Shown piece after piece: positions 33,509-41,417 of a stretch of 64,000 bases of DNA. The number at the start of each line of letters is the position of its first letter. Position 1 is the stretch's first letter. Source of the DNA: Tepidiforma thermophila (lineage in GTDB: Bacteria; Chloroflexota; Dehalococcoidia; Tepidiformales; Tepidiformaceae); NCBI RefSeq assembly GCF_002563855.1, contig NZ_PDJQ01000001.1:682001-746000 (forward strand), read 5' to 3'. A model generated the notes under the pieces. The model did no database searches and had not been told where the DNA came from. It saw only the letters and a program-made list of their open reading frames with translations. The position numbers and the translations under genes were made by a program.

Positions 33509-35543
33509 GCCCGTGCGCGCAGTCTTCCTTGCAGCCATCATCATTGGCCTCCTGGCCGGCGGCGCCGTGGCCGGCGCGCGGTGGGCCGCCTCCCGGGGCG
33601 GCAGCGATTCCCCCTCCGCCGCAGCGCCCGAGCCCGGCTCCCCCGCCGCAGCCGCCGCCGGGTTCGCCGCCGCCTGGGCCGCCGGTGACCTCCAGGCCCG
33701 CTACCTGCTCCTCTCCCCGGCCGCCCAGCGCACCTACAGCTACGAAGCCTTCGCCGATGCCTACCGCGCCTTCGAAGAGCAGCTCACGGTAACCGGGACC
33801 GACGTGCGGGTCGCCGATGTGAACGGCTCCGCCGCCCGCCTCGACGTGCGCCTCGCTACAGCCTATTTCGGCACGCTCGAATACTCCACCACCCTCCCCC
33901 TCGTCCCTGCACCGGGCCGTTACCTTATCGACTGGACTCCCGCCGCCATCCATCCCCGCCTCGCCGGCGGCTACGCATTCAGCTCCGTCATCACGCGCCC
34001 CGTCCGCGGCACCATCTACGACCGGAACGGTATCGAACTCGCCGTCACCCGCGAAATCCGCCACGTCGGGCTCAACCGCAGCGTCATCACCGACCGCCCC
34101 GGCCTCGAAGCGGCCCTCCTCGCCTTCGGCTTCACCCCCGAGCAGGTCGAAGCTGCCTTCAACTCGCCCAGGCCCCTCAACCACCGCGTCCGCGTCGGCC
34201 CAATCCCCGACGACCGCGTCGAAGAGGCCAACCGGCTCCTCCGCCCCTTCCAGGGCGTCATCATCTACGTCGAAACCCAGCGCGTGCACCCCCTCGGCCC
34301 GGCCGCAGCCCACGTCGTCGGCTACACCCGCGAGTACACCGCCGAGGAGCTCAACGCCCGCGCCGGCCAGGGCTTCCGCCCCGGCGACCGCGTCGGCGCC
34401 GCCGGCCTCGAAGCCACCTTCAACGACCGTCTCGCCGGGAGCATCGGCGCCGAACTCCGCCTCATCGGCCCCGACGGCGCCGTCGCCGAAGTGCTCATCT
34501 CCCGCCCCTTCCGCCAGGGCGAAGACCTCTACACCACCCTCGATGCCCGGGTCCTCCAGCGCGCCCACGAACGCCTGGGCGGCCGCGCCGGCGCCGCCGT
34601 CGTCATCGACCCCGCCACCAACGACCTCCTCGCCCTCGTCAGCTCCCCCAGCTTCGACCCCAACGCCTTCGAACGCGGCGATGCCGCTGCCCTCGCCGCC
34701 ATCACGGCCGCGCCCGGCGCCCCGCTCGCCAACCGCGCGGCCACCGGCCTCTACTCCGCAGGCTCCACCTTCAAGCTCGTGACCGGCGCCGCCGGCATGG
34801 TCTACCTCGGTCTCACCCCGAACGACCGGCTCGACTGCGGAGCCGTCTGGTACGGCGTCGACCCGCCCCGCCGAAACTGGGAGGGGAGCCAGGGCCCCCT
34901 CACCATCGCCGAGGCGCTCATGCGCTCCTGCAACCCCGTCTTCTATGAAATCGCCCTCCGCCTCTACAACCAGTTCGATGACGCCCTCGCCGCCATGGCC
35001 CGCCAGTTCGGCTTCGGCGCCCCGACCGGCACCGTCGGCGTCGTCGAAGAAGCCGGCCTCGTGCCCGATGCCGCCTGGAAACGCCGGGCCACCGGCCAGC
35101 CCTGGTACCCCGGCGACGAAGTCAACCTCGGCATCGGCCAGGGCGACCTCCTCATCACCCCGCTCCAGCTCGCCAACGCCTACAGCACCTTCGTCACCGG
35201 CCAGCTCCGCACCCCGCGCCTCCTCCAGGAGGCCGAGGCAACCGTCCGCGGCACGCTCCCGCTTACCCCGGAGCAGCACGCCCACCTCCAGCGCGGCCTC
35301 GAACTCGTCACCGGCCCCCGCGGCACCGCCGCTGCCGCCTTCGCGCTCGCCGGCTATACCGACTTCGCCGGCAAATCCGGCACCGCCGAAGATGCCAACG
35401 CACAGGCGCACGTCCTCTTCGTCGCCATGAGCCCGGCGAAACAGCCCCGGGCCATCGCCGCCGTCGTCCTCGATGACGGCAAGTCCGGCTCCATCGAAGC
35501 CGGGCCGATCGCCCGCGATATCGTCCTCGCTGCCCTCCGGTAG
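33507..35543 (+). CDS. class B penicillin-binding protein with NTF2-like (MecA-N) domain
   Basis: Encodes 678 residues: an N-terminal anchor helix (about 5-25), an NTF2-like MecA-N-type domain (about 45-150), a dimerisation domain and a transpeptidase domain. The active-site motifs are S420-T-F-K423, S474-C-N476 and K623-S-G-T. This layout fits peptidoglycan crosslinking DD-transpeptidases such as PBP3/PbpA of Gram-positives, so the cell likely has at least some peptidoglycan. GAGGAG lies six bases before the ATG. It shares its start region with the glycosidase-like lipoprotein, which suggests a cell-envelope pair. Confidence 0.9.
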   Translation: MPVRAVFLAAIIIGLLAGGAVAGARWAASRGGSDSPSAAAPEPGSPAAAAAGFAAAWAAGDLQARYLLLSPAAQRTYSYEAFADAYRAFEEQLTVTGTDVRVADVNGSAARLDVRLATAYFGTLEYSTTLPLVPAPGRYLIDWTPAAIHPRLAGGYAFSSVITRPVRGTIYDRNGIELAVTREIRHVGLNRSVITDRPGLEAALLAFGFTPEQVEAAFNSPRPLNHRVRVGPIPDDRVEEANRLLRPFQGVIIYVETQRVHPLGPAAAHVVGYTREYTAEELNARAGQGFRPGDRVGAAGLEATFNDRLAGSIGAELRLIGPDGAVAEVLISRPFRQGEDLYTTLDARVLQRAHERLGGRAGAAVVIDPATNDLLALVSSPSFDPNAFERGDAAALAAITAAPGAPLANRAATGLYSAGSTFKLVTGAAGMVYLGLTPNDRLDCGAVWYGVDPPRRNWEGSQGPLTIAEALMRSCNPVFYEIALRLYNQFDDALAAMARQFGFGAPTGTVGVVEEAGLVPDAAWKRRATGQPWYPGDEVNLGIGQGDLLITPLQLANAYSTFVTGQLRTPRLLQEAEATVRGTLPLTPEQHAHLQRGLELVTGPRGTAAAAFALAGYTDFAGKSGTAEDANAQAHVLFVAMSPAKQPRAIAAVVLDDGKSGSIEAGPIARDIVLAALR

Positions 35544-35551
35544 CGCGGCCC

Positions 35552-36319
35552 TCAGCGGCCCTTCCACTGCGGCTCGCGCCGCTCACGCGCGGCCGCCATC
35601 CCCTCCCGCGCATCCTCCGTCGCCTGGGCCACGCGCCGCATCGTCTCGCCGAACCGGATCGCCTCCACCCACGGCATCTGCTGCCCCCGCCAGGCGACCT
35701 CCTTCGTCGCCCGCACCGCCAGCGGCGCCGATTTCAGCAGCCGCTCCGCCAGCGCCCGCGCCTCGTCCATCAGCCGCTCGTGCGGAACCACCTTCCAGGC
35801 CAGCCCCATCTCCTTCGCCCGGTAGGCATCGACCCGCTCCCCGATGAGCAGCAGCTCCATCGCATACTGCCAGCCGACCTTCTGCGGCATCCGCACCGCC
35901 CCCTGGATCGTCGGGATGCCCAGCCGCACCTCCGGGAAGCCGAACTCCGCCCGCTCGCTCGCGATCACGAAGTCGCAGGCCGCCGCCAGCGTGCAGCCGA
36001 ATCCCAGGCAGTAGCCGTTCACCGCTGCGATGGTCGGTTTCCAGATTTCGAGCCCGTTCTCCAGCGACGTCAGGCTCGGCGTCTCCCAGTGGGTCGCCCC
36101 CCGCGGCGGCGCCGCCCCGCGCAGGTCGGCCCCTGCGCAGAACGCCCGCCCGGCGCCCGTCACGATCGCCACCCACGCGTCCTCGTCGTCCCGGAAGCGC
36201 ACCCACGCCGCGTCGAGGTCCTCCCGCAGCTCCGCGTTAATCGCGTTCAGCGCCTCGGGGCGGTTGTACGTGATGACAGCGACCCGTCCCTCGCGTTCGT
36301 ACAGCACGGTTCCCGGCAT
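35552..36319 (-). CDS. enoyl-CoA hydratase/isomerase family protein
   Basis: Encodes 255 residues of the crotonase fold. The family blocks are clear: NRPEALNAIN near residue 20, AIVTGAGRAFCAGADL for the first oxyanion-hole segment, and AAVNGYCLGFGCTLAAACDF for the second. One expected catalytic Glu lies in the FGFPEVRLGI region. It could be a beta-oxidation hydratase or a related crotonase. GGGAGGAAAG provides a good ribosome binding site. It may join the acyl-CoA ligase and EtfD-like protein of this window in fatty-acid breakdown, but it stands alone. Confidence 0.9.
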   Translation of the reverse strand: MPGTVLYEREGRVAVITYNRPEALNAINAELREDLDAAWVRFRDDEDAWVAIVTGAGRAFCAGADLRGAAPPRGATHWETPSLTSLENGLEIWKPTIAAVNGYCLGFGCTLAAACDFVIASERAEFGFPEVRLGIPTIQGAVRMPQKVGWQYAMELLLIGERVDAYRAKEMGLAWKVVPHERLMDEARALAERLLKSAPLAVRATKEVAWRGQQMPWVEAIRFGETMRRVAQATEDAREGMAAARERREPQWKGR

Positions 36320-36372
36320 CAGCTTTCCTCCCGACCAGCGTCGCGCGGGAGTCTACACCAGCCGCCCGCTCC

Positions 36373-38847
36373 TCAGATTGCCCGGCCCCGCAGCCGCTCC
36401 TCTTTGCCCGGCTTCGCCGTCAGGAAGTCGAGCACCTGCTGCCAGTACCGGCTGAGCAGGTACTGTCCGAGCAGCGCCCCCGCGACAGCCGTCAGCACAA
36501 TGACCCAGTCGCCGGTGTGCACCTCGGTGAAATCGAAGAACGCGCGGAGCCGCGGCGTGTAGATCGTCACAAGGAAGCCGGCCACCAGCAGGATGCCGAG
36601 CACGCTCGTCAGCACCGGCCGGGTCAGGCTCCGCCAGGAGGCGCCCTGGAACCCGAGCACCTCCACCATGAAGAAGAGCCCCGTAATCCCCATCGTCAGC
36701 GACACCAGCGTCCTCGCCTCCGCAATGTCCCGCCGGAGCAGCCCCTCCGTCAGCAGGTGCACCAGGATCGCCGCCACCGCCAGCGCCACCGAAGCCGGCA
36801 GCGCCCAGCGCAGCACGTTCCGCGTGAAGTCGCGCCCCGCATCAGGCGGCGGCACGCTGATCGAAATGAACACCGCCGGGATGCCCAGCGTCAGCAGCGC
36901 CGTCAGCGAGCCGTGCCGCGGCAGGAAGGGGAAGTCGAGCCCCAGCATGTTCGTCGCCACGATGATCAGGTAGGCGTACAGGCTCTTCGCGATGAACAGC
37001 TTGCTCAGCCGGGCCGCATTCCCGAGCACCGCCGTCGCCTCCTTCGCCCCCCGGATAAGCGCAAGGAACGAATCGTTCAGCAGCACAATCCCGGCCACCG
37101 CCCGCGTCATCGAGGTGCCGCTCGCCATCGAAACCGCAACGTCGGCCGTCCGCAGCGCCTGCACATCGTTCGCACCGTCGCCCACCATCGCCACGAAGTG
37201 CCCCTGTTCCTTCAGCGCCGCCACGATGCGCGCCTTGAGCGCCGGCGTGACCCGCCCGAACACGCTGTGCTCCTCCACCGCCCGCAGGAACGCCTCCCCG
37301 TCGAGCGGCTCGAGCTGCGGCCCCGCGACGACCCCGCCCTTCAGCCGGATGCCGAGCTGCGCCAGCAGCGCCCGCACGGTCTCCGGGTTGTCGCCGGAGA
37401 TGATCTTCGGCTCGATCCCGAGCTGCTCCATCATCGCAAAGGCGTTCCGCACCTCCGGCCGCAACTCATCGGCCAGCGTCAGCAGCGCCAGCGCCCGGAG
37501 CGTGCCCGGGTCCTCGTCCGCGCCGGGCAGCCGCTCCGCCTCGGCGAAGACCACCCCGCGCAGGCCGTGTTCCGCCGCCTCCCGGTAGGCCGCCTCCAGC
37601 TCCGCGCCGTTCACGCATCGGGGCAGCACCGTCTCCGGCGCGCCGAGCACGAACGTCCGCACCTCGCCGTCCTTCTCCAGCCGGACGGCGCTCCACCGCC
37701 GCTCCGAGTTGAACGGCACCGAACCGGTCGGCCGGGCGAGGTTCGTCGTGTTCCCCAGCGCCTCCGCCAGCGCCTCGGCCGTCTTGCTCTCCTCCCGGCT
37801 CGCCGCGGCGAACGCCCCCAGCCAGCCCGCATACCCCTCCGCCCCGGGCACCCACCGCACCTCCCGGAGCGACATCCGGTTCGCCGTTATCGTCCCCGTC
37901 TTGTCGAGGCAGATCACGTCGACATAGTTCAGCGCCTCGACCGCATTGATGTCCTGCACAATCGCCCCCGCCCGCGACACCCGCACCGCCCCGACCGCGA
38001 ACGCCACCGTCATCCCCAACAGCAGCCCCGTCGGCACGACCGTCGTCACCGTGGCTGTCGTTGCCTTCAGCGCGTCGGCCAGCCCCCGGTCGTTCATCGT
38101 GTACTGGATAAGGAGCGCGGCGGCGAGCACCCCGGTCGCCGTCAGCAGCACCCGCAGGATCCGCTTGAACCGGATCTGCAGCGGCGTCAGCCGCTTCACC
38201 AGCTGCCGCGCATCCGCCGTGAGCCGCATGGCGTACGCCTCCATCCCCACCTTCTCCGCCAGGTAGTAGCAGTCCCCCGTCGTGCAGAAGCTCCCGCTCC
38301 GCAGCTCGTCGCCCGGCCGGCGCTTCACCGACTCCGATTCGCCCGTCAGCAGCGATTCGTCGATCTCCGCCTCGCGCGCCACAATCGGCCCATCGGCCAC
38401 CACCTGGTCCCCCTTCTTCAGGTGCACCAGGTCGCCCTGCACCACATCCTCCGCAGGGATGTCGATCTCCACCCCGTCGCGCACCACCGTCACCTGCGGC
38501 GCCGTCAGCGCCCGGAGCTCCCGCAGCGTCCGCGTCGCCTTCAGCTCCTGCAGCGTGGCCACGAGCACATTGGCGATGACCACAATCCCGACGAAAAACC
38601 CGTCCTTGAACTCGCCGATCGCCAGCAGCGCAAGGATGAGCGACCCGAGGATCACGTTGAAGAACGTCAGGACGTTCGCGCGGATGACGTCCGCGTCGGT
38701 CCGGATCCGCCCCCCGTCCCGGTTGGTCAGCCCCGCGGCGGCGCGCGCCATCGCCTCCGCCGAGGTCAGCCCCCGGAGGGCCGTTCCATCCTGCAGCCCC
38801 GGCAGCGGCGCCTGTGCTGTCTGCGTCACCCGTTTAGCCTGACGCAA
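36373..38847 (-). CDS. P-type cation-transporting ATPase (CtpE/calcium-type)
   Basis: Encodes 824 residues. The phosphorylation motif DKTGTIT is at about residues 314-320, with TGES in the actuator domain (LLTGESESVK) and VGDGANDV in the hinge. The fourth-helix motif is PTGL, not PEGL. There is no N-terminal metal-binding domain, which argues against a heavy-metal pump and for a P2-like or CtpE-like pump; CtpE of Mycobacterium moves calcium. The start is a TTG at 38847 with weak GGGCGGG upstream; a GTG six codons later is also possible. Confidence 0.88.
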   Translation of the reverse strand: MRQAKRVTQTAQAPLPGLQDGTALRGLTSAEAMARAAAGLTNRDGGRIRTDADVIRANVLTFFNVILGSLILALLAIGEFKDGFFVGIVVIANVLVATLQELKATRTLRELRALTAPQVTVVRDGVEIDIPAEDVVQGDLVHLKKGDQVVADGPIVAREAEIDESLLTGESESVKRRPGDELRSGSFCTTGDCYYLAEKVGMEAYAMRLTADARQLVKRLTPLQIRFKRILRVLLTATGVLAAALLIQYTMNDRGLADALKATTATVTTVVPTGLLLGMTVAFAVGAVRVSRAGAIVQDINAVEALNYVDVICLDKTGTITANRMSLREVRWVPGAEGYAGWLGAFAAASREESKTAEALAEALGNTTNLARPTGSVPFNSERRWSAVRLEKDGEVRTFVLGAPETVLPRCVNGAELEAAYREAAEHGLRGVVFAEAERLPGADEDPGTLRALALLTLADELRPEVRNAFAMMEQLGIEPKIISGDNPETVRALLAQLGIRLKGGVVAGPQLEPLDGEAFLRAVEEHSVFGRVTPALKARIVAALKEQGHFVAMVGDGANDVQALRTADVAVSMASGTSMTRAVAGIVLLNDSFLALIRGAKEATAVLGNAARLSKLFIAKSLYAYLIIVATNMLGLDFPFLPRHGSLTALLTLGIPAVFISISVPPPDAGRDFTRNVLRWALPASVALAVAAILVHLLTEGLLRRDIAEARTLVSLTMGITGLFFMVEVLGFQGASWRSLTRPVLTSVLGILLVAGFLVTIYTPRLRAFFDFTEVHTGDWVIVLTAVAGALLGQYLLSRYWQQVLDFLTAKPGKEERLRGRAI

Positions 38848-38946
38848 TCCCGCCCGGAATGAAAGGGCAGGCCGTTAACCACCGCCTAACACTGCCCGGT
38901 GCACAGTACATATGCGCTGAGCATGCCCCTGCAGCATGCGCAAGAA

Positions 38947-38981
38947 ACGGCGGCCAGCTTCTCCCTCCAGCTGGCCGCCGT
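38947..38981 (-). terminator. bidirectional-looking hairpin below a 29-residue gene
   Basis: ACGGCGGCCAGCT (38947-38959) pairs perfectly with AGCTGGCCGCCGT (38969-38981) around a nine-base loop. On the minus strand it is followed by TTTCTTG, so it suits the small gene at 39033-39122; on the plus strand CGCGTTTTC follows. Confidence 0.7.
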
Positions 38982-39032
38982 CGCGTTTTCCGTCGCTGAC
39001 GCGGCATCCGCCCCCGCGGGCGTGCCCCCGCC

Positions 39033-39122
39033 TCAGCCCTTGATGCCGATGATGGACAGCGAGATCAGCATCGCGATGAAGACGCCGCAGAGCAGCGTCA
39101 GGTAGCCAATCGTCTTCCACAT
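39033..39122 (-). CDS. 29-residue single-span membrane peptide
   Basis: The frame from ATG at 39122 to TGA encodes 29 residues: MWKTIGYLTLL, then CGVFIAMLISLSIIGIKG. Almost the whole peptide is one hydrophobic helix with a Lys near each end. GGAGGGTGG lies upstream and a strong terminator hairpin 52 bases downstream, so it looks like its own short transcription unit in a gap (38848-39253) that otherwise has no gene. The role is unknown; small subunits of respiratory enzymes look like this. Confidence 0.55.
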   Translation of the reverse strand: MWKTIGYLTLLCGVFIAMLISLSIIGIKG

Positions 39123-39215
39123 GGGCAGTCCACCCTCCCGCTGGACTCCGGGGTTTCGCCCGGCTTTCCCATCCTAACTCCCGCGCCGCCCATACGCGAT
39201 CTCCCTCGCACCCGC

Positions 39216-39257
39216 TACCATATCCCCATGCGCTCTCTCGCCCGGGCCCGCTGGTGA
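39216..39257 (+). promoter_or_regulatory. leaderless-type -10 (TACCAT) and nine-codon upstream frame
   Basis: TACCAT (39216-39221) is at -12 to -7 from an ATG at 39228. That ATG opens a nine-codon frame (MRSLARARW) whose TGA (39255-39257) overlaps the GTG start of the nucleotidyltransferase at 39254. This would couple translation of the gene to a leaderless mini-frame. Confidence 0.45.
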
Positions 39258-39973
39258 ACGCCCTTATCCTCGCCGCCGGCGATGGCGGCCGCCTCGGCGC
39301 CCTCACCCGCGAACGCCCCAAGCCCCTCGTCGAAATCGCCGGCCGGCCCATCATCAGCTACACCCTCGAAGCCCTCGCCGCCGCCGGCGTCTGCGAAACC
39401 GCCGTCGTCATCGGCTACCGCGCCGGCCAGCTCGGCGAAGCGCTCGCCGCCGACGCCCGCGGCCTCAGCCTTTCCTTTATCTACAACGCCCGCTTCCGTG
39501 AAGGCGCCTCCCTCTCCCTCGCCGCCGCCCGCCAGTGGGCCGGCAGCGAACCCTTCCTCCTCCTCATGGCCGACCACCTCCTCTCCGAACCGATCATCCG
39601 CCGCCTCCTCGATGCCCGCGCCCACACGCCCCCCGGCGTCTCCCTCGTCGCCGCCGATACCCCCACGCGCTGGCCCGCCGACTACCTCGACGAAGCCACC
39701 CGCCTCGCCCTCGACCCCGACGGCTTCGTCACCGCCATCGGCAAGCACCTCGAACCCTACGACGCCCTCGATACCGGCGCCTTCCTCCTCGACCCCGCCG
39801 CCTGGGACGCCCTCGACGCCGCCCCCGAAAGCTGCGAACTCTCCACCATCTTCTCCATCCTCGCCGCTCGCCGCGCCCTCCGCGCCGTCGACATCGGCGG
39901 CGCCCACTGGTACGACATCGATACCGGCGCCGACCTCGAAGCCGCCGCCGCTCTCCTCGCCGCCCGTCGATGA
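39254..39973 (+). CDS. sugar/inositol-phosphate nucleotidyltransferase
   Basis: Encodes 239 residues from a GTG. The N-terminal signature is that of the nucleotidyltransferase family: LILAAGDGGRLGALTRERPKPLV (3-25), with the G-x-G-x-R loop and the catalytic Lys in RPKPL. The LLLMADHLL segment supplies the Mg-binding Asp and WYDIDTGAD a later one. It would activate a phosphorylated alcohol with CTP or another NTP. The next gene, overlapping by four bases, is a CDP-alcohol transferase, which favours CTP and a role in making an inositol- or choline-type product. Confidence 0.85.
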   Translation: MNALILAAGDGGRLGALTRERPKPLVEIAGRPIISYTLEALAAAGVCETAVVIGYRAGQLGEALAADARGLSLSFIYNARFREGASLSLAAARQWAGSEPFLLLMADHLLSEPIIRRLLDARAHTPPGVSLVAADTPTRWPADYLDEATRLALDPDGFVTAIGKHLEPYDALDTGAFLLDPAAWDALDAAPESCELSTIFSILAARRALRAVDIGGAHWYDIDTGADLEAAAALLAARR

Positions 39974-40599
39974 GCTACGACGGCCTCGTCTCCCGCTACC
40001 TCAACCGACCCCTCAGCCGGCCCGCCGCCCGCGCCCTCCGCCGCACCCCCGTCACCCCCAACCAGGTCACCGCCTTCACCCTCCTCCTCGCCGTCGCAGC
40101 CGGCGCCATGCTCGCCGCAGGCTGGAACATTGCCGGCGGCATCGCCATCCAGGCCGTCAGCGTCATCGATGGCGTCGACGGCGAACTCGCCCGCCTCAAA
40201 AACGCCGCCACCCGCTTCGGCGCCATCTTCGATGCCGTCACCGACCGCTACGCCGACGCCGCGCTCATCGCCGGCATGACCGTCTACGCCGCCCGCTTCG
40301 AAGACTGGCCCCGCCCCGAATTCGTCGGCATGCTCGCCCTCGGCGCCTCACTCATCGTCAGCTACAGCCGCGCCCGCATCGAAGCCGACCTCCCCCACGT
40401 CGCCCGCCAGGGCAACCTCGACCGCATCTTCGGCCTCGCCAGCCGCGATGTTCGCTCCCTCCTCCTCGCCATCGGCGCCGTCCTCGGCCAGTGCTACCTC
40501 GCCCTCGCCCTCGTCGCCGCCCTCGCCGGCCTCACCATCGCCTGGCGCCTCGCCTACCTCCGCTTCTCCCCCGCCGCCTCCGCCCCCCCGCCGCGCTGA
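39970..40599 (+). CDS. CDP-alcohol phosphatidyltransferase-family enzyme
   Basis: Encodes 209 residues with about five membrane helices. The family motif D-G-x2-A-R-x8-G-x3-D-x3-D is present as DGELARLKNAATRFGAIFDAVTD, preceded by IDGV. The DG-x-DGE-x-AR start resembles di-myo-inositol-phosphate phosphate synthase more than phosphatidylglycerol-type enzymes. ATGA overlap (39970-39973) couples it to the nucleotidyltransferase. In hyperthermophiles these two activities (IPCT and DIPPS) are often fused and make the thermoprotectant di-myo-inositol phosphate; here they would be split. This assignment is an inference; a phospholipid enzyme is the alternative. Confidence 0.8.
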   Translation: MSYDGLVSRYLNRPLSRPAARALRRTPVTPNQVTAFTLLLAVAAGAMLAAGWNIAGGIAIQAVSVIDGVDGELARLKNAATRFGAIFDAVTDRYADAALIAGMTVYAARFEDWPRPEFVGMLALGASLIVSYSRARIEADLPHVARQGNLDRIFGLASRDVRSLLLAIGAVLGQCYLALALVAALAGLTIAWRLAYLRFSPAASAPPPR

Positions 40600-40692
40600 G
40601 CTTGAAGCTTTCCCCCGCCCCATCGTCCCCGCCACCCCCCAGCTTGGAGCTATCCAACACCTCCAACCTCCAACCTCCAAGCTCCCTCCTCC
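40600..40692 (+). repeat. heptamer repeats between two genes
   Basis: GAGCTTGAAGCTT and AGCTTGGAGCT blocks flank a C-rich spacer, then AACCTCC/AAGCTCC heptamers run up to the stop codon of the next leftward gene. Confidence 0.8.
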
Positions 40693-41292
40693 CTACTCCC
40701 ACCGCACCTCCGCAACCCCGCCCCGGTCACGCAGCTCAATCTCCAGCAGCGCCGTCCCGCCCCCGTGGCTGAACACCACCTCCAGCCGTCCCGCCTCCGA
40801 CGGCCCCGCCGCCCGCGCCGCCTCCTCCCCGTCCACCCGCACCGTCACCTCCCCGCGGTAGACCAGCACAAACCGGTACCGCCCCGCCTCCGGCAGCTCC
40901 ACCGGCGCGCTCGCCACCAGGCTCCACCGGTCGTCCACCAGGTCCGGGAACGGCGCCCCCGCGTACGACAGCGCCAGCCCCTCCACCGCGCCGTCCGCCA
41001 CCTTCACATGCCCGCTCGTCGGCCGGTCATCGAACACCTCCACCCGGAACCGCGCCGGCCGCGCCAGCTCCCGCAGCGGCAGCGGCGTCGGCGTCGCAGT
41101 CGGCGAAGCCGTCGGCGTCGGCGTCGAAACCGGCGCCGTCACCTCCGCCGTCACCGTCGCCGCCGGACCACGCGTCGGCGTCGAACGAACCCCGCCCTCG
41201 CTCGCCGCCGGGTCGAGGAACTGGAACGCAATCACCCCCACCACCGCCAGCGCCAGCAGCGCAACAATCTCCCGGAGCCCCAGCCCGCGCAT
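40693..41292 (-). CDS. membrane-anchored protein with PA14-like C-terminal domain
   Basis: Encodes 199 residues. An N-terminal helix (IVALLALAVVGVIAFQFL, about 9-26) anchors it, a Thr/Pro stalk (PTPTASPTATPTP) follows, and a beta-rich domain (about 80-199) ends with YRFVLVYRGEVTVRVDGEE, the pattern of PA14-like carbohydrate-binding domains. It is probably displayed outside and may bind sugars. The start is not fixed by a clear ribosome binding site. It is divergent from another exported protein gene. Confidence 0.7.
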   Translation of the reverse strand: MRGLGLREIVALLALAVVGVIAFQFLDPAASEGGVRSTPTRGPAATVTAEVTAPVSTPTPTASPTATPTPLPLRELARPARFRVEVFDDRPTSGHVKVADGAVEGLALSYAGAPFPDLVDDRWSLVASAPVELPEAGRYRFVLVYRGEVTVRVDGEEAARAAGPSEAGRLEVVFSHGGGTALLEIELRDRGGVAEVRWE

Positions 41293-41417
41293 CACCCAAA
41301 CAGTGTCGCCCCGCCGGCCCGAACGCGGAACGCCGCACACGCCCCCGCCGACACATTTTGCCCGCCGCTTACCATCTCCCCGTTCCGGCAAACGCCGCCG
41401 TGCCCCACACTTCCCCC

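Noticed and set aside
38875-39354. 159-codon minus-strand frame
   Set aside because: It is in a different frame from the well-supported 29-residue gene, has no motif and covers a terminator and the start of the nucleotidyltransferase gene.
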